From positions 1 through 63,658 of the forward strand of contig QCCG01000007.1 of NCBI GenBank assembly GCA_003281335.1: DNA of 63,658 nt. Direction: 5' to 3'. The position numbers and the translations under genes are program-made. Shown one piece after another: positions 49,063 to 60,170 of this stretch. The notes under the pieces are model-generated. The model ran no database searches. It was not told the origin of the DNA and worked only from the letters and a program-made list of their open reading frames with translations. The stretch comes from Prochlorococcus sp. AG-347-K19 (GTDB lineage Bacteria > Cyanobacteriota > Cyanobacteriia > PCC-6307 > Cyanobiaceae). Within the stretch, counting starts at the first letter, position 1; every line of letters starts with the position of its first letter.

Positions 49063-51408
49063 ATGATAAATCAAGAAAATAATGATCTATATGATCTTAA
49101 TGAAGCACTACAAGTTGAAAATTTAACAATTAATGATTACGAAGAAATTTGCAAAAGATTAAAGAGAAAACCTAATAGAACAGAATTAGGCATGTTTGGT
49201 GTTATGTGGTCCGAACATTGTTGTTATAGAAATTCAAAACCTTTACTATCACAATTTCCCACTCAAGGTAAAAATGTTTTAGTTGGACCTGGAGAAAATG
49301 CTGGTGTTATTGATGTTGGAAATAATCAAAAACTTGTTTTTAAAATAGAAAGTCATAATCATCCCTCTGCTATTGAACCTTTTCAAGGCGCAGCAACAGG
49401 TGTAGGAGGAATTTTAAGAGATATATTTACAATGGGTGCAAGGCCAATCGCAGTCTTGAATTCATTGAGATTCGGTAATCTTGATAAATCATCAAATGTT
49501 GATTTACTACGAGGAGTTGTATCTGGTATTGCACATTATGGAAATTGTGTAGGCGTGCCGACTGTTGGAGGTGAAATTGACTTCGATGATAGTTACTCCG
49601 GAAATCCTCTTGTGAATGTTATGGCTTTAGGACTTTTAGAGACCGAGGAAATCGTTTGTTCTGGAGCTAAAAATGTAGGGTCACAAGTGTTATATGTTGG
49701 TAATACAACTGGCAGAGATGGTGTTGGTGGTGCTAGTTTTGCTAGTTCAGAATTAACAACAACTTCATTGGATGATAGACCTGCAGTGCAGGTAGGTGAT
49801 CCATTTGTTGAGAAAAGTCTTATTGAAGCTTGTTTGGATGCTTTCAAGACAGGCGATGTAATTGCAGCTCAAGATATGGGTGCTGCAGGTTTAACATGCA
49901 GTAGTGCAGAAATGGCCGCAAATGGAAATTTAGGGATATCTATTGATTTAGATTTGGTCCCTTCTAGAGAAGATGATATGTCCTCATATCAATATTTATT
50001 ATCTGAATCGCAAGAAAGAATGTTGTTTGTCGTCAAAGAAGAAAAAATTAATGATCTTATTGAAAAATTTAATAAATGGGGATTATATGCCAGTGTTATT
50101 GGTGAAGTGATAGGAACTAGTGAGGTAATTATTTCTCATAAAGGTAAAATTGTAGCCCAAATACCTACTTCTGCCTTATCTGATGACACTCCTGTAAATT
50201 TTCATAATGTAATTAATAATCCACCCGATGATCTTTTAAATAAATGGGAATGGAAAGAAAATGATTTACCAGCAATTTATGATCAAAAAATATTTTCATT
50301 GAAAGAAAATAAGAATTTTTCTTTTTCAGAAATTATTTTAAAACTACTCTCTAATCCATCAATAGCTTCTAAACGATGGATTTATAAACAATATGACTCT
50401 CAAGTTCAGGCAAATACAGTTTTTAAACCTGGAAAATCAGATGCAGCCGTAGTAAGACTCAGGGAACAAAATAAAAAAAATAAAAGTAAAAGTAAAGTAT
50501 TTTCTGGTGTCGCTGCTTCAGTTGATTGCAATAGTAGGTGGGTTGCGCTTGATCCCTTTAGAGGATCTATCGCTGCCGTTGCAGAGTCCGCTAGAAACGT
50601 TAGTTGTGTTGGTGCTGAACCAGTAGCAATTACAAATAATTTAAATTTTTCTTCTCCTGATAATGAAATAGGATATTGGCAACTCTCATCTTCATGTAAT
50701 GGGATTGCTGAAGCCTGTAAAGCTTTAGAAACTCCTGTTACAGGAGGTAATGTGTCTTTATATAATGAATCTAAAAATAAAGATAATCTAATTACTCCTA
50801 TCAATCCTACTCCTGTTATTGGAATGGTTGGAAAGATAGATAATGTCGCAAAAGCTATAAGTAGTGAATGGAAAAATATTGAGGATCAAATTTGGTTAAT
50901 TGGTTCTTCCAAATCAGAAATAAAAATTGCAGCTAGTTCTTATCTGGAATATTATCATGGAGAAATTACAGGTCGGCCTCCAAAAATAGATTTGTTTGAT
51001 GAAAAATTTTGTCAGAGTTTTTTAAGAAATGCGATTTTAAATAGTCTTGTAGTTTCTTCTCACGATATAAGTGACGGAGGTTTAGCTATAGCTTTAGCAG
51101 AGTCTTGTATTTTGTCCGCACGGGGTGCGACTATAGAATTAGAGAATAATTTAAATAGAGTTGATAATCAATTGTTTGCCGAAGGGGGCTCAAGAATTAT
51201 TTTTTCAATTAGTAAAATGAAACAAAATGAATGGTTTAATTATTTAAAACAAAATCAAATAGATTTCCCATCAAGTGTTTATGTAAAAAGAATAGGTTAC
51301 GTATCTAGTGACAAGCTGAAGATAAAAATCAACGGTAAAAATATTTGCAATATTAGGGTTGAGGAATTAACCGAAAAATTTAATAATAGTATTTCAGATT
51401 ACTTCTAA
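49063..51408 (+). CDS. purL: Phosphoribosylformylglycinamidine synthase II
   Basis: PurL makes FGAM in purine synthesis. The 781-residue small type needs PurS and PurQ partners from elsewhere. Motifs include [15 protein letters not shown] (catalytic His region), [21 protein letters not shown] and [11 protein letters not shown]. It is followed by purF after 47 bases, so consecutive purine genes are grouped. Confidence 0.97.
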   Translation: MINQENNDLYDLNEALQVENLTINDYEEICKRLKRKPNRTELGMFGVMWSEHCCYRNSKPLLSQFPTQGKNVLVGPGENAGVIDVGNNQKLVFKIESHNHPSAIEPFQGAATGVGGILRDIFTMGARPIAVLNSLRFGNLDKSSNVDLLRGVVSGIAHYGNCVGVPTVGGEIDFDDSYSGNPLVNVMALGLLETEEIVCSGAKNVGSQVLYVGNTTGRDGVGGASFASSELTTTSLDDRPAVQVGDPFVEKSLIEACLDAFKTGDVIAAQDMGAAGLTCSSAEMAANGNLGISIDLDLVPSREDDMSSYQYLLSESQERMLFVVKEEKINDLIEKFNKWGLYASVIGEVIGTSEVIISHKGKIVAQIPTSALSDDTPVNFHNVINNPPDDLLNKWEWKENDLPAIYDQKIFSLKENKNFSFSEIILKLLSNPSIASKRWIYKQYDSQVQANTVFKPGKSDAAVVRLREQNKKNKSKSKVFSGVAASVDCNSRWVALDPFRGSIAAVAESARNVSCVGAEPVAITNNLNFSSPDNEIGYWQLSSSCNGIAEACKALETPVTGGNVSLYNESKNKDNLITPINPTPVIGMVGKIDNVAKAISSEWKNIEDQIWLIGSSKSEIKIAASSYLEYYHGEITGRPPKIDLFDEKFCQSFLRNAILNSLVVSSHDISDGGLAIALAESCILSARGATIELENNLNRVDNQLFAEGGSRIIFSISKMKQNEWFNYLKQNQIDFPSSVYVKRIGYVSSDKLKIKINGKNICNIRVEELTEKFNNSISDYF

Positions 51409-51455
51409 ATATGAAAAACATTACTCAACTATTAATCATTATAAATTATTAAGTT

Positions 51456-52916
51456 ATGTGCGGAATAGTTGGAATCGTTTCTTCAAATGATGTAAATCAA
51501 CAAATTTACGATAGTCTTTTGCTTTTGCAGCATAGAGGTCAAGACTCAACAGGTATAGCAACAATGGAAAATACTGTTTTTCATATACATAAGGTTAAAG
51601 GTCAGGTTAATACAGCTTATAGAACTAGAGATATGAGGAATTTAATTGGTAAAATTGGATTAGGTCATGTTAGGTATGCAACAAAGGGATCAGCAGAAAG
51701 TGTAGAAGAAGCACAGCCTTTTTACGTTAATGCTCCTTATGGAATTGTTTTGATACATAATGGAAATTTGACTAATACAAGAGATTTAGAAAAACAGTTA
51801 TTTAATGTCGACAAGCGGCATACAAATTCTTCAAGTGATACTGAAATGTTGTTAAATGTATTTGCGACAGAATTACAAGAACAAATTCATAATCAAGAAT
51901 TGGAACCTGATATTATTTTTAATGCAGTCAAGTCTTTACATAAAAGAATTCAGGGTTCATATGCTTCAATTGCGTTAATTTCAGGACATGGTTTATTAGC
52001 ATTTAGAGATCCTTTTGGTATTAGGCCTTTAGTCATAGGGAAAAGACTTTCATTAACCACAAAAAAAGAAGAATGGATGGTTGCAAGCGAATCTTTAGTA
52101 CTTGAGAATAATGATTATGAAGTAGTGAGAGATGTAGATCCAGGAGAAGCTGTTTTTATAAATCTTGATGGGGAGTTTTTCTCTAAGCAATGTTCTGAAA
52201 ATCCAATGTTATTTCCCTGTGCTTTTGAATATGTTTACTTAGCTAGGCCAGATTCAATTATGAATGGAATTTCTGTCTATAAAGCTCGTTTGAGGATGGG
52301 AGATTACTTATCAGAAACAATAAAAGAAACAATCAATTCTGGAGATATTGATGTAGTTATGCCTATTCCTGATTCTTCTCGACCTGCGGCAATGCAAGTG
52401 GCAAGACAGTTAGGGATAGAATATAGGGAAGGTTTTTTTAAAAATAGATATGTTGGCAGAACATTTATAATGCCTGGTCAGCAGAAACGTAAGAAATCTG
52501 TTAGGCAAAAATTAAATGCCATGAGTGCAGAGTTTAAAAACAAAAATGTATTAATTGTTGATGACTCGATAGTAAGAGGTACTACTTCAAAAGAAATTGT
52601 CCAGATGGCTAAAGATGCAGGAGCAAATAAAGTTTTTTTTACATCGGCAGCTCCTCCTGTTCGTTATCCTCACGTTTATGGAATTAATATGCCTAACAGA
52701 GATGAATTAATAGCTCATAATAGGACAATAAGTGAAATCGCCGATAAACTTGAAATTGATAACCTCGTTTATCAAAGTGTTGAAAGTTTACGTAAATCTA
52801 TAATTGGTGATTCTTCTATTAAAGGTTTAGAGATGAGTTGTTTTACTGGTGATTATGTAACTGGAACAGTAAATCAAGAATACTTAAATTGGGTTGAAAA
52901 TGAATATAAATCTTAG
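51456..52916 (+). CDS. purF: Amidophosphoribosyltransferase
   Basis: PurF commits PRPP to purine synthesis. The 486-residue protein starts with Met-Cys, so the N-terminal nucleophile cysteine is exposed after Met removal with no propeptide. [13 protein letters not shown] and the PRPP loop [13 protein letters not shown] are clear. Cysteines in [14 protein letters not shown] and GLEMSCFTG suggest the Bacillus-type Fe-S form. Its last 4 bases overlap the convergent gyrA-like gene. Confidence 0.97.
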   Translation: MCGIVGIVSSNDVNQQIYDSLLLLQHRGQDSTGIATMENTVFHIHKVKGQVNTAYRTRDMRNLIGKIGLGHVRYATKGSAESVEEAQPFYVNAPYGIVLIHNGNLTNTRDLEKQLFNVDKRHTNSSSDTEMLLNVFATELQEQIHNQELEPDIIFNAVKSLHKRIQGSYASIALISGHGLLAFRDPFGIRPLVIGKRLSLTTKKEEWMVASESLVLENNDYEVVRDVDPGEAVFINLDGEFFSKQCSENPMLFPCAFEYVYLARPDSIMNGISVYKARLRMGDYLSETIKETINSGDIDVVMPIPDSSRPAAMQVARQLGIEYREGFFKNRYVGRTFIMPGQQKRKKSVRQKLNAMSAEFKNKNVLIVDDSIVRGTTSKEIVQMAKDAGANKVFFTSAAPPVRYPHVYGINMPNRDELIAHNRTISEIADKLEIDNLVYQSVESLRKSIIGDSSIKGLEMSCFTGDYVTGTVNQEYLNWVENEYKS

Positions 52917-55354
52917 TTGAGAAAGTTTTCAAGTCGGAAACAATTTTCAAGGTATTCATCATTATCTAATTTTAAAAAATCAATTAAAAAGTTAGATTTA
53001 TTGGATTTAAATTTTAATTTATTTAGGTCTAATCTTATAGATTTATTTTTATTAGTTTCAATATCAAGGTAATTGTTACTTGCCATTATTTTGAAGAAGT
53101 AATCGTTTTTAAGCTGGGTTTTATCATTCAAATATCCTAAATTGTATTCATTTGAGCAATAAATTTCATTACTATTTATGCAAAAAATTTTTCCTTGTTT
53201 AGATATTAAAAAAATATTTTCTCCATCATTAAATGTGCAACAAGAAACGATTTCTTCAGATGGTAAAAGTTTTGCAATTATTAATCCTTGGGATTGTTTA
53301 GAAGTTGGCGTTAAAAATTTATTTGATAAATTAAATTTAAAAATTCTTCCTATCGAGGTTAATATTATTAAATCTTTGCTTTCATTAGAAATAAAAGAAT
53401 CAATAGTTTTTAAATTATTTTTTAATTTTGTAATAGTGAAGGATCTATTGCTTTTAATCATATCTTCATCAAATAAAACTTTTTTAAATCTTCCATCTGA
53501 ATTTAATATGCATAAATAATTTCTATTTCCCTTTTTAATTGAATGAAAATTTATTATTTCACTAGGATGAATATTTCCAAGAATTTTATTATCTAATTTA
53601 TAGTCTTTATTAATACTTGATTCCCAATTAATATTAAATACTTTTCCCGTATTTGTTATGCCAATTAATTTTATATTTTTTTCAATATTACATATAAATT
53701 TTTGAATATTTTTATTATCTATAATTTTATTTACAACCTCAAATGACTTCTTGTAATTACCTAAAATCATCTTTTTTAAATATAGTCTATTGTCTATATA
53801 TAATTTTGTTTTTTTATTTATAAAGTCTTCTAATATCTGATTATTAATCGATTCTAATTCTTCATTTTGATTAATATTTTTAATTATTTTTGTTTTACGT
53901 ATAATATTGTATTTTTTCTTTAATATTAATAATTCTTCTATAAGTAATTCAAGTAATAATTCTCTTTCATTCAATAATTTTTGAAAATAATTCTTTTTTT
54001 CTTCCAAAATTTTTATATCATCATCAATTTGATTTTTTTCTAGACTTGTTAATTTTTTTAGTGGCATATCCAAAACTGAATTTGCCTGTTTTTCACTTAA
54101 GAAAAATTTTTCTACTAATTTTGATTTGGCTTGCACAGAATTTTCTGATTCTTCAATAATTGCGATAACTGTTTTTATGTTTTTTGTGGCTTTAGATAAA
54201 CCTTCTGATATTTCAAGTTTATCAAGAGTGTTTTTTAGAAAATAAAAAGTTCTTTTTCTAATTGTTTCTTCTCTAAATTCAAGAAAATATTCGAGATATT
54301 TTTTCAGATTTAGTTGTACAGGTTTGCCTTTAATTAAAGCCAAGAATATTGCGCCAAAGTTTGTCTGGAGAGTTGTTTTTTTATATAAATTAGAAATAAC
54401 AAGTTCAGAATTAGAATCTTTCTTTAGTTCTATTACAATTCTCATTCCATCTCTGTCGCTCTCATCCCTAATATCAGAAATCCCAACAATCTTCCCTGAA
54501 TTAACAAGTTCTGCGAGTTTTTCAATCCATCCTGCTTTATTAATTTGGTAAGGAAGTTCAGTAATGATTAGTGCATTCTTTTTATGTTTCCCTTTGCCTA
54601 AATTTACCTCTTCCGTATTTACAACTCCTCTTATCGTTAAAGATCCTTTTCCAGTTTGATAAAGTTCTTCTATTGCATGACTATAAATTAATTCTCCGCC
54701 TGTAGGAAAATCAGGTCCTTTGATAATGTTAGAAAGTTTTTTATCGCTAATATCTTTATTTTTAACTAAGGCAACTAAACCATCGACAATTTCGCCTAGA
54801 TTGTGAGGCGGAATATTAGTTGCCATGCCAACAGCAATACCTGATGAGCCGTTCAACAATAAAAATGGAAGTTGGGCCGGAAGAACATCTGGTTCTTTTT
54901 GAGAACCGTCAAAGTTCTTTGAAAAGTTTACTGTTTCTGATGCAATTTCTTCAAGAAATCCTTTATGAGCTATTGGAGCTAATCTAGTCTCAGTGTATCT
55001 CATTGCTGCAGGTGGATCATTATCCACAGATCCAAAATTCCCATGGCCGTCAAGAATAGGATATTTAGTTGAGAAATTTTGTACCAGCTTTACTAATGCA
55101 TCGTAAACTGCTTGATCTCCATGAGGATGGTATTTTCCAAGTACATCTCCAACAACCCGTGCACACTTTCTGAATGGTTTATCAGGAGTTAAACCTAATT
55201 CATACATTGCAAATATGATTCTTCTTTGTACAGGCTTAAGACCATCTCTTGCATCAGGCAACGCTCGTCCAACTATGACGCTCATCGCATACTCCAAATA
55301 AGAACGTTGCATTTCTTCTTGAAGCGAGATGGAAGTGAAATTTTTCTTATCCAT
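52913..55354 (-). CDS. Type IIA topoisomerase subunit A (GyrA/ParC family)
   Basis: The 813-residue protein has the catalytic tyrosine in [10 protein letters not shown], the [20 protein letters not shown] segment and a coiled-coil and tower region. After the coiled coil comes a beta-pinwheel-like C-terminus with an unusually Lys-, Asn- and Ile-rich composition. I see no canonical GyrA-box (QRRGGRG-like) where one is expected, so decatenation (topoisomerase IV-like) rather than negative supercoiling is plausible. Cyanobacteria often carry two such genes. The partner B subunit is not here. Confidence 0.93.
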   Translation of the reverse strand: MDKKNFTSISLQEEMQRSYLEYAMSVIVGRALPDARDGLKPVQRRIIFAMYELGLTPDKPFRKCARVVGDVLGKYHPHGDQAVYDALVKLVQNFSTKYPILDGHGNFGSVDNDPPAAMRYTETRLAPIAHKGFLEEIASETVNFSKNFDGSQKEPDVLPAQLPFLLLNGSSGIAVGMATNIPPHNLGEIVDGLVALVKNKDISDKKLSNIIKGPDFPTGGELIYSHAIEELYQTGKGSLTIRGVVNTEEVNLGKGKHKKNALIITELPYQINKAGWIEKLAELVNSGKIVGISDIRDESDRDGMRIVIELKKDSNSELVISNLYKKTTLQTNFGAIFLALIKGKPVQLNLKKYLEYFLEFREETIRKRTFYFLKNTLDKLEISEGLSKATKNIKTVIAIIEESENSVQAKSKLVEKFFLSEKQANSVLDMPLKKLTSLEKNQIDDDIKILEEKKNYFQKLLNERELLLELLIEELLILKKKYNIIRKTKIIKNINQNEELESINNQILEDFINKKTKLYIDNRLYLKKMILGNYKKSFEVVNKIIDNKNIQKFICNIEKNIKLIGITNTGKVFNINWESSINKDYKLDNKILGNIHPSEIINFHSIKKGNRNYLCILNSDGRFKKVLFDEDMIKSNRSFTITKLKNNLKTIDSFISNESKDLIILTSIGRIFKFNLSNKFLTPTSKQSQGLIIAKLLPSEEIVSCCTFNDGENIFLISKQGKIFCINSNEIYCSNEYNLGYLNDKTQLKNDYFFKIMASNNYLDIETNKNKSIRLDLNKLKFKSNKSNFLIDFLKLDNDEYLENCFRLENFLN

Positions 55355-55431
55355 TGGAGCGCAAAATTAAATAATTATTGATTAACTAAATTAAGACTAA
55401 TAGGTAAAACAATATTTACCAGTATTGAAAA

Positions 55432-56295
55432 TTAAGATGACTCACTTATTTTGGATTTTGCCAGTATTACATCTTTTTTTAGTTGTTCATTTTGTAAAAG
55501 AATTTCTGTAGATGCTTGTAATTTTTCTCCCCATAATTGTTCTTTTCTATAATCATAATTAACATATTTGGGATCTTTATCCAAAGCTTTTTTTGCTAGC
55601 TGAATTGCTAATTTATTATCTTGGATTTTTATACATGAGGCTAGGCCTAGTAATGGTTCAGCATTCTCCTCGATTGCGATTGCACTTTCAAAAAGTTTGA
55701 TTGAGAGATTCACTTTATTTTTTTCGTAATATGCTAAACCTTTATTATTAATTGCTTGCCAGAAATCAGGTTTAATTTTTAAAGATTTATCAAATAATTT
55801 GATAGCTCCCAAGTAATTTTTTTCCATTAATAAAATATTTCCTAATCGAAAAATAGCATTGTGATTATTAGGTTCTATTTTTATTGCTTTTTCTAAAGCA
55901 CTCTTTGCTTTTGATTGTTGGGAAATTTTTAAATAAATATTACTTTTAGCAAAATATATTTCGCTAATATTTGAGTTGATTTGTTCTGCTTTATTGAGAG
56001 AATTTAACGCGTTTTCGTATTGTTTGTTAGCTATTTGTGCTTCAGCCAAAATTAACCAAAGTTTTTCATCCTTTCCATTTATTTTGACAGCTAATTTGGC
56101 TAAGTTAAGACTGTCTTCATATTGTCCAAAATAAAGTAGTTGATATGCATTTTTGCCAATATATAAACTTTGCTTTTGTAAATTTATTTTTGTTGGGAAA
56201 TAGTAATAGGGAACTATTGCTTGAACTTTTCTAATTTGAAAAAAGTAAAAACTGATCAAGAAGACCCAAATTATTGTTTTTAAAAACTCTTTCAT
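55432..56295 (-). CDS. Tetratricopeptide repeat protein with N-terminal membrane anchor or signal
   Basis: This 287-residue protein opens with a hydrophobic stretch (about residues 5-24) that could be an anchor or signal. From about residue 45 it has tandem TPR-like helices, with recurring A-x3-Y/L...P motifs such as AINNKGLAYYEKNKVNLSI and IEPNNHNAIFRLGNILL. TPRs are protein-interaction scaffolds, and the partner is unknown. It lies 4 bases after queG on the same strand. Confidence 0.85.
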   Translation of the reverse strand: MKEFLKTIIWVFLISFYFFQIRKVQAIVPYYYFPTKINLQKQSLYIGKNAYQLLYFGQYEDSLNLAKLAVKINGKDEKLWLILAEAQIANKQYENALNSLNKAEQINSNISEIYFAKSNIYLKISQQSKAKSALEKAIKIEPNNHNAIFRLGNILLMEKNYLGAIKLFDKSLKIKPDFWQAINNKGLAYYEKNKVNLSIKLFESAIAIEENAEPLLGLASCIKIQDNKLAIQLAKKALDKDPKYVNYDYRKEQLWGEKLQASTEILLQNEQLKKDVILAKSKISESS

Positions 56296-56299
56296 GATT

Positions 56300-57247
56300 C
56301 TATTTTTTATTATTTAAATTTGCTTGTATATTTCTTTTCCACATCCATGGTTTAATTCTTTTTAATGTAGTTCCTTTAAGCTTTTCTTTCCAAGTTTTAT
56401 CATCCCAATTTAACGAATCAATATTAAGATTTCTAATCCATTCCTTTGGTTTGGTTTCAAAATTATTGTTGTAAGGCACTGTCTTATTCCAAGGGCATAC
56501 ATCTTGACAAATATCGCATCCTGCAACCCATCCATCTAAATGTTTTTCTATTTTCTTTGGAATATTTTTATCTCTGTTCTCTATTGTGTGGTATGCAATG
56601 CATAGATCTGATTTTATTACAAAGGGTTCAACTATTGCCTTTGTGGGACATTGTTCAATACATAAATCACATTTTCCGCAAAGTGATTGATGCTGTTTAT
56701 CTGGCATTAAATCTTTTGTAAGGATCATAAAACCTAAAGTAAACCAAGATCCATTTTTTTTGCTTATTAAATTACTATTTTTACCTATCCAACCAATACC
56801 TGATTCTTCAGCCCATGCTTTTTCAAGAAGCGGAGAGGTATCAACACATATTTTCCATTTGCAATCAGGAATTTTTAGGTTGATCCATTTACCAATATTT
56901 TTTAATTTTTCGTGGATTACTTTATGGTAATCTTCTCCTTGGCTATATTTAGCTACCTTGAGGAAATTATTATTGTTGTTTTCTGAATGAATGTAAGCAA
57001 ATCCAACGCTTAAAACACTTTTTGCGTCTTCAAAAAGTAATCCTATATTTTTTCTTTTTTCTGCTTCCATCCATTTCATTTCAGCATGGTGGTTACATGA
57101 TAACCATCTTTCTAGTGCATCTGTCCTTAATCTTATGCGCGAACTACCTGGTATGGAAGCTATTCCAGCAATTGTAAAACCTTCAAAAATAGCCCTTTCC
57201 TTTAATTTTTTACTTATTTCTTTTTTGTCTTCAATCTTATCAATCAT
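56300..57247 (-). CDS. queG: Epoxyqueuosine reductase
   Basis: QueG is a cobalamin-dependent enzyme that reduces epoxyqueuosine to queuosine in tRNA. The 315-residue protein has the catalytic aspartate in CVDTSPLLEKAWAEESG and GWIGKNSNLI. Two [4Fe-4S] cysteine groups follow, seen as CGKCDLCIEQCP and GCDICQDVCPWN. It completes the pathway begun by queE and queC at 13.9-15.2 kb. ATG start, divergent from the DUF502 gene by 146 bases. Confidence 0.95.
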   Translation of the reverse strand: MIDKIEDKKEISKKLKERAIFEGFTIAGIASIPGSSRIRLRTDALERWLSCNHHAEMKWMEAEKRKNIGLLFEDAKSVLSVGFAYIHSENNNNNFLKVAKYSQGEDYHKVIHEKLKNIGKWINLKIPDCKWKICVDTSPLLEKAWAEESGIGWIGKNSNLISKKNGSWFTLGFMILTKDLMPDKQHQSLCGKCDLCIEQCPTKAIVEPFVIKSDLCIAYHTIENRDKNIPKKIEKHLDGWVAGCDICQDVCPWNKTVPYNNNFETKPKEWIRNLNIDSLNWDDKTWKEKLKGTTLKRIKPWMWKRNIQANLNNKK

Positions 57248-57393
57248 TTCTTGATTTTTTAATAGTATTTCCTTTAAAAGTTATTTTTGGAGAATAAACT
57301 TATAAATAAAATAGATATATTTAAGAAAAATATATCCTAACTCATTAAAAACAGTTAAATTATTAGTAAAGTTAATATAGTTAAAACGTTATT

Positions 57394-58128
57394 TTGGTTG
57401 AATCTAATCAAAATCAAGATTCGAATTTAGGATCTAGGCTTCAACAAGATCTTAAAAATGATCTTATTGCAGGGTTGTTAGTGGTAATCCCCTTAGCAAC
57501 AACAATCTGGCTTTCATCATTAGTTAGCAAATTTGTTTTAACTTTAGTTACTTCAGTACCAAAGCAACTAAATCCATTTATTACTCTAAATCCTCTATTA
57601 CAGGATTTAATTAATCTTACATTAGGTTTAACTGTTCCTTTATTAGCTATTTTGCTTATTGGCTTGATGGCTAGAAATTTCGTAGGGAGATGGCTATTAG
57701 AATTTGGAGAAGGCACTTTATCAAAAATCCCAGTAGCTGGAGCAGTTTATAAAACTCTTAAACAATTGCTGGAAACTTTCTTAAGTAATAAATCTAATAG
57801 ATTTAGAAGAGTTGTTTTAGTTGAATATCCTCGTGAGGGTCTATATAGTGTAGGTTTTGTCACAGGAGATGTAGGACCTTCTCTACAGCCAGAATTGGAA
57901 GAAAAGTTGCTTAGTGTTTTTATACCTACAGCACCAAACCCAACTACTGGGTGGTATACATTAGTTCCTGAGTCTTCTGTTAAGGATTTGGATATTTCTG
58001 TTGAAGATGCTTTTAGAACAATAATTTCTGCCGGGATAGTTAATCCAGATGAGAAAAATAACACTTCAAATCCAACATTTTCAAAATTGTTTTCCCAACT
58101 ACGAGCTTCCTCTAATACTTCTTCATAA
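57394..58128 (+). CDS. DUF502 family membrane protein
   Basis: The product is 244 residues. Two or three hydrophobic segments in the first 95 residues (LIAGLLVVIPLATTIWL and LLAILLIGLMARNFVG) precede a conserved soluble part with KIPVAGAVYKTLKQL and FIPTAPNPTTGWYTLVP. It matches the widespread DUF502 family, related to plant LIKE-COV. Function unknown. TTG start; co-directional with nusB, which follows at once. Confidence 0.88.
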   Translation: MVESNQNQDSNLGSRLQQDLKNDLIAGLLVVIPLATTIWLSSLVSKFVLTLVTSVPKQLNPFITLNPLLQDLINLTLGLTVPLLAILLIGLMARNFVGRWLLEFGEGTLSKIPVAGAVYKTLKQLLETFLSNKSNRFRRVVLVEYPREGLYSVGFVTGDVGPSLQPELEEKLLSVFIPTAPNPTTGWYTLVPESSVKDLDISVEDAFRTIISAGIVNPDEKNNTSNPTFSKLFSQLRASSNTSS

Positions 58129-58131
58129 TTG

Positions 58132-58749
58132 ATGTATAATAGATCACTTTCTAGAGAATTATCTTTAATTTCTCTTGGCCTTATAAAAGATAAAGGTGAT
58201 TTTAAATTAAATAAATTTCAGATAGAAGAAGTTTTTGAATCTGCTTTGGATTCTCTTATAAATCATTGCAGAGAGGAATTAGATAATTGCGAATCAGAGT
58301 TAGAAAATGCTTCACAAAAAATATTAGATAGCGAATTGCAAGAAGGTGTTGATTCTTCTTATTCCAACGTTCGAGATGAGTTAAAAAAATCTCTGACAAA
58401 AATTGAAACTGTAATGAATACACTCTCAGAAACTTTAGACTTTCCGAAATTAATTGTTTCTAGCGGTCAAATTGATATTAGAGATGATGTGAATCAAAGG
58501 ATTTGTAATATAGTAAATAACCTTAAAAGTATTGATTCTGATATTGATCAAGTAATGGATGGCTGGAGATTAAAAAGATTACCAAGAATTGATAGGGATA
58601 TTCTGCGCCTAGCTTATGTGGACATCAATTTTTTGAACACACCTATCGCTGTTGCTTGTGATGAGGCTGTTAATTTAGCTAATAAATATAGTGATTTGCA
58701 AGGAAGAAAATTTATTAATGGCGTTTTAAGGAGATTACAAACAATTTAA
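58132..58749 (+). CDS. nusB: Transcription antitermination protein NusB
   Basis: NusB pairs with S10 in rRNA antitermination. The 205-residue protein is longer than most bacterial NusB because of an acidic helical insertion at about residues 40-110. The start SLSRELSLISLGLIKDK and the RLPRIDRDILRLAYVDINFLN and VACDEAVNLANKYSD segments are the family signature. ATG at 58132 is preferred over TTG at 58129. Confidence 0.93.
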   Translation: MYNRSLSRELSLISLGLIKDKGDFKLNKFQIEEVFESALDSLINHCREELDNCESELENASQKILDSELQEGVDSSYSNVRDELKKSLTKIETVMNTLSETLDFPKLIVSSGQIDIRDDVNQRICNIVNNLKSIDSDIDQVMDGWRLKRLPRIDRDILRLAYVDINFLNTPIAVACDEAVNLANKYSDLQGRKFINGVLRRLQTI

Positions 58750-58815
58750 TTGGCATAATTATTTGATATAAATAAATAGTATTTTAAAAATTTTAATTAC
58801 GAACTATAGATAATA

Positions 58816-60103
58816 ATGACAAATACTGATCCCGATAATTCACGAGAGTGGGCTGCACAAGCTTATGCACTTTTAAAAAAACGACAGGAAGAACAAAAGC
58901 AAGAACTACAGAAACAGGAAGAACAAAAGCAAGAACTACAGAAACAGGAAGAACAAAAGCAAGAACTACAGAAACAGGAAGAACAAAAGCAAGAACTACA
59001 GAAACAGGAAGAACAAAAGCAAGAACTGATTGATATTGCTAATAAAGAAAAGACTTTTGGACAGTCTAAAGATACTACTGAAACTCAATTAGGAGAATTT
59101 GATGATAATTTTACTTGGTCTGCAATGGTATTAGCTGCTCAAGGAAAAAAAATAAATCAAATATCAATTGATGAAATTGATTGGTTAACTAAATTACGGA
59201 GAGGATTAGAGGAAACCCGAAAAGGATTTGTTACTGAATTATTAGATAAATTAGGAGATGATCCTCTTACTCCTGAATCTCTTGATGATTTAGAGACTCT
59301 ATTAATTAGAGCTGATGTAGGGATTGATTCAACCGATAAAGTAATAAGTTCTCTCAGAACAAAATTAAACGAAGAAGTCTTGGGTGGAGAGGCAGGAATA
59401 AAATTTTTGAAGAAGGAATTAAAATTAATTATTGATAAACCAATAAAAAGTTCGGGCATTGATCTCTTAGTTCCCCAAAAGGGTAAGTTAAATGTCTGGT
59501 TATTAGTAGGTGTTAATGGTGTAGGTAAAACTACTACGTTAGGAAAATTAGCATATTTGTCATCCAAAAGTAATTATAAAACTTTGATAGCCGCGGCTGA
59601 TACTTTTAGAGCAGCTGCTGTAGAACAACTTAAAGTATGGGGAGATAGAAGTAATGTTGATGTTATATCTAATCAATCAAAAAATGCTGACCCAGCTGCT
59701 GTAGTTTTTGATGCAATTAATTCTGCAAAAAAAAGAAATGTTGATTTATTACTTGTTGATACAGCTGGTAGATTGCAAACAAAAAATAATTTGATGGATG
59801 AATTAGCGAAAATAAAAAAAATTATTGATAAAAAGGTTCCAGATGCAATTGTTGAATCATTATTAGTTTTAGATGCAAGTCAGGGTCAAAATGGCTTAAA
59901 GCAAGCAAAAAGTTTTGCTAAATCGAGATTTAAGTGGAGCAATTATTACTAAATTAGATGGGACTTCTAGAGGAGGAGTATCTTTAGCTGTATCTGAAGA
60001 GGTAAATTTGCCTATAAGATTTATTGGAGCTGGAGAAGGTATAAAAGATTTGAGACCATTTAATAGCTATGAATTTGTAGAGGCTTTGCTAGCAGATAAA
60101 TAA
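58816..60103 (+). CDS. ftsY: Signal recognition particle receptor FtsY, frameshifted as read
   Basis: FtsY docks SRP-ribosome complexes at the membrane. The N-terminus is acidic, with a Glu- and Gln-rich repeat. The NG domain follows: [16 protein letters not shown], the G1 loop [14 protein letters not shown] (K238), AAADTFRAAAVEQL, and LLVDTAGRLQTK. The first reading frame leaves FtsY homology at about 59927 and stops at 59952. The frame one base later continues as LSGAIITKLDGTSRGG and ends correctly at 60103. The gap in the alignment to other FtsY proteins fits loss of two bases in an AKSADLSG-like segment. FtsY is essential, so a sequencing or assembly error is likely. Confidence 0.93.
58884..59027 (+). 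repeat. 30-base in-frame tandem repeat in ftsY, about 4.8 copies
   Basis: The unit GAACAAAAGCAAGAACTACA plus GAAACAGGAA occurs in four perfect copies at 58891-58920, 58921-58950, 58951-58980 and 58981-59010. A partial fifth copy ends at 59027, and 7 matching bases precede the first. It encodes EEQKQELQKQ-type decapeptides. Perfect identity over four copies points to recent slippage or an assembly effect. Confidence 0.97.
59168..59594 (+). repeat. Source copy of a 427-base direct repeat, inside ftsY
   Basis: This segment is repeated without visible difference at 62741-63167, at a constant offset of 3573 bases. It runs from the FtsY helical N domain to just after the G1 loop. At the left end the flanking bases differ immediately (A before 59168, G before 62741). 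At the right end they also differ (G at 59595, C at 63168). Confidence 0.97.
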
Positions 60104-60170
60104 ATATTTAATTAAAATTTTTTAAAAGTTTAAATTTAATGTTAAAACATACTTATCTATTAAATTTGTT

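Noticed and set aside
58884..59027. CRISPR array
   Set aside because: The 30-base units are directly adjacent with no spacers, and they are in frame inside ftsY.
58848..59033. Repeat protein of TGRTKARTTE units in another frame
   Set aside because: This is the alternative-frame reading of the ftsY tandem repeat, with no independent support.
59915..60103. Separate small gene after ftsY
   Set aside because: It encodes the C-terminal FtsY segment (LSGAIITKLDGTSRGG); it is the same gene after a frameshift.
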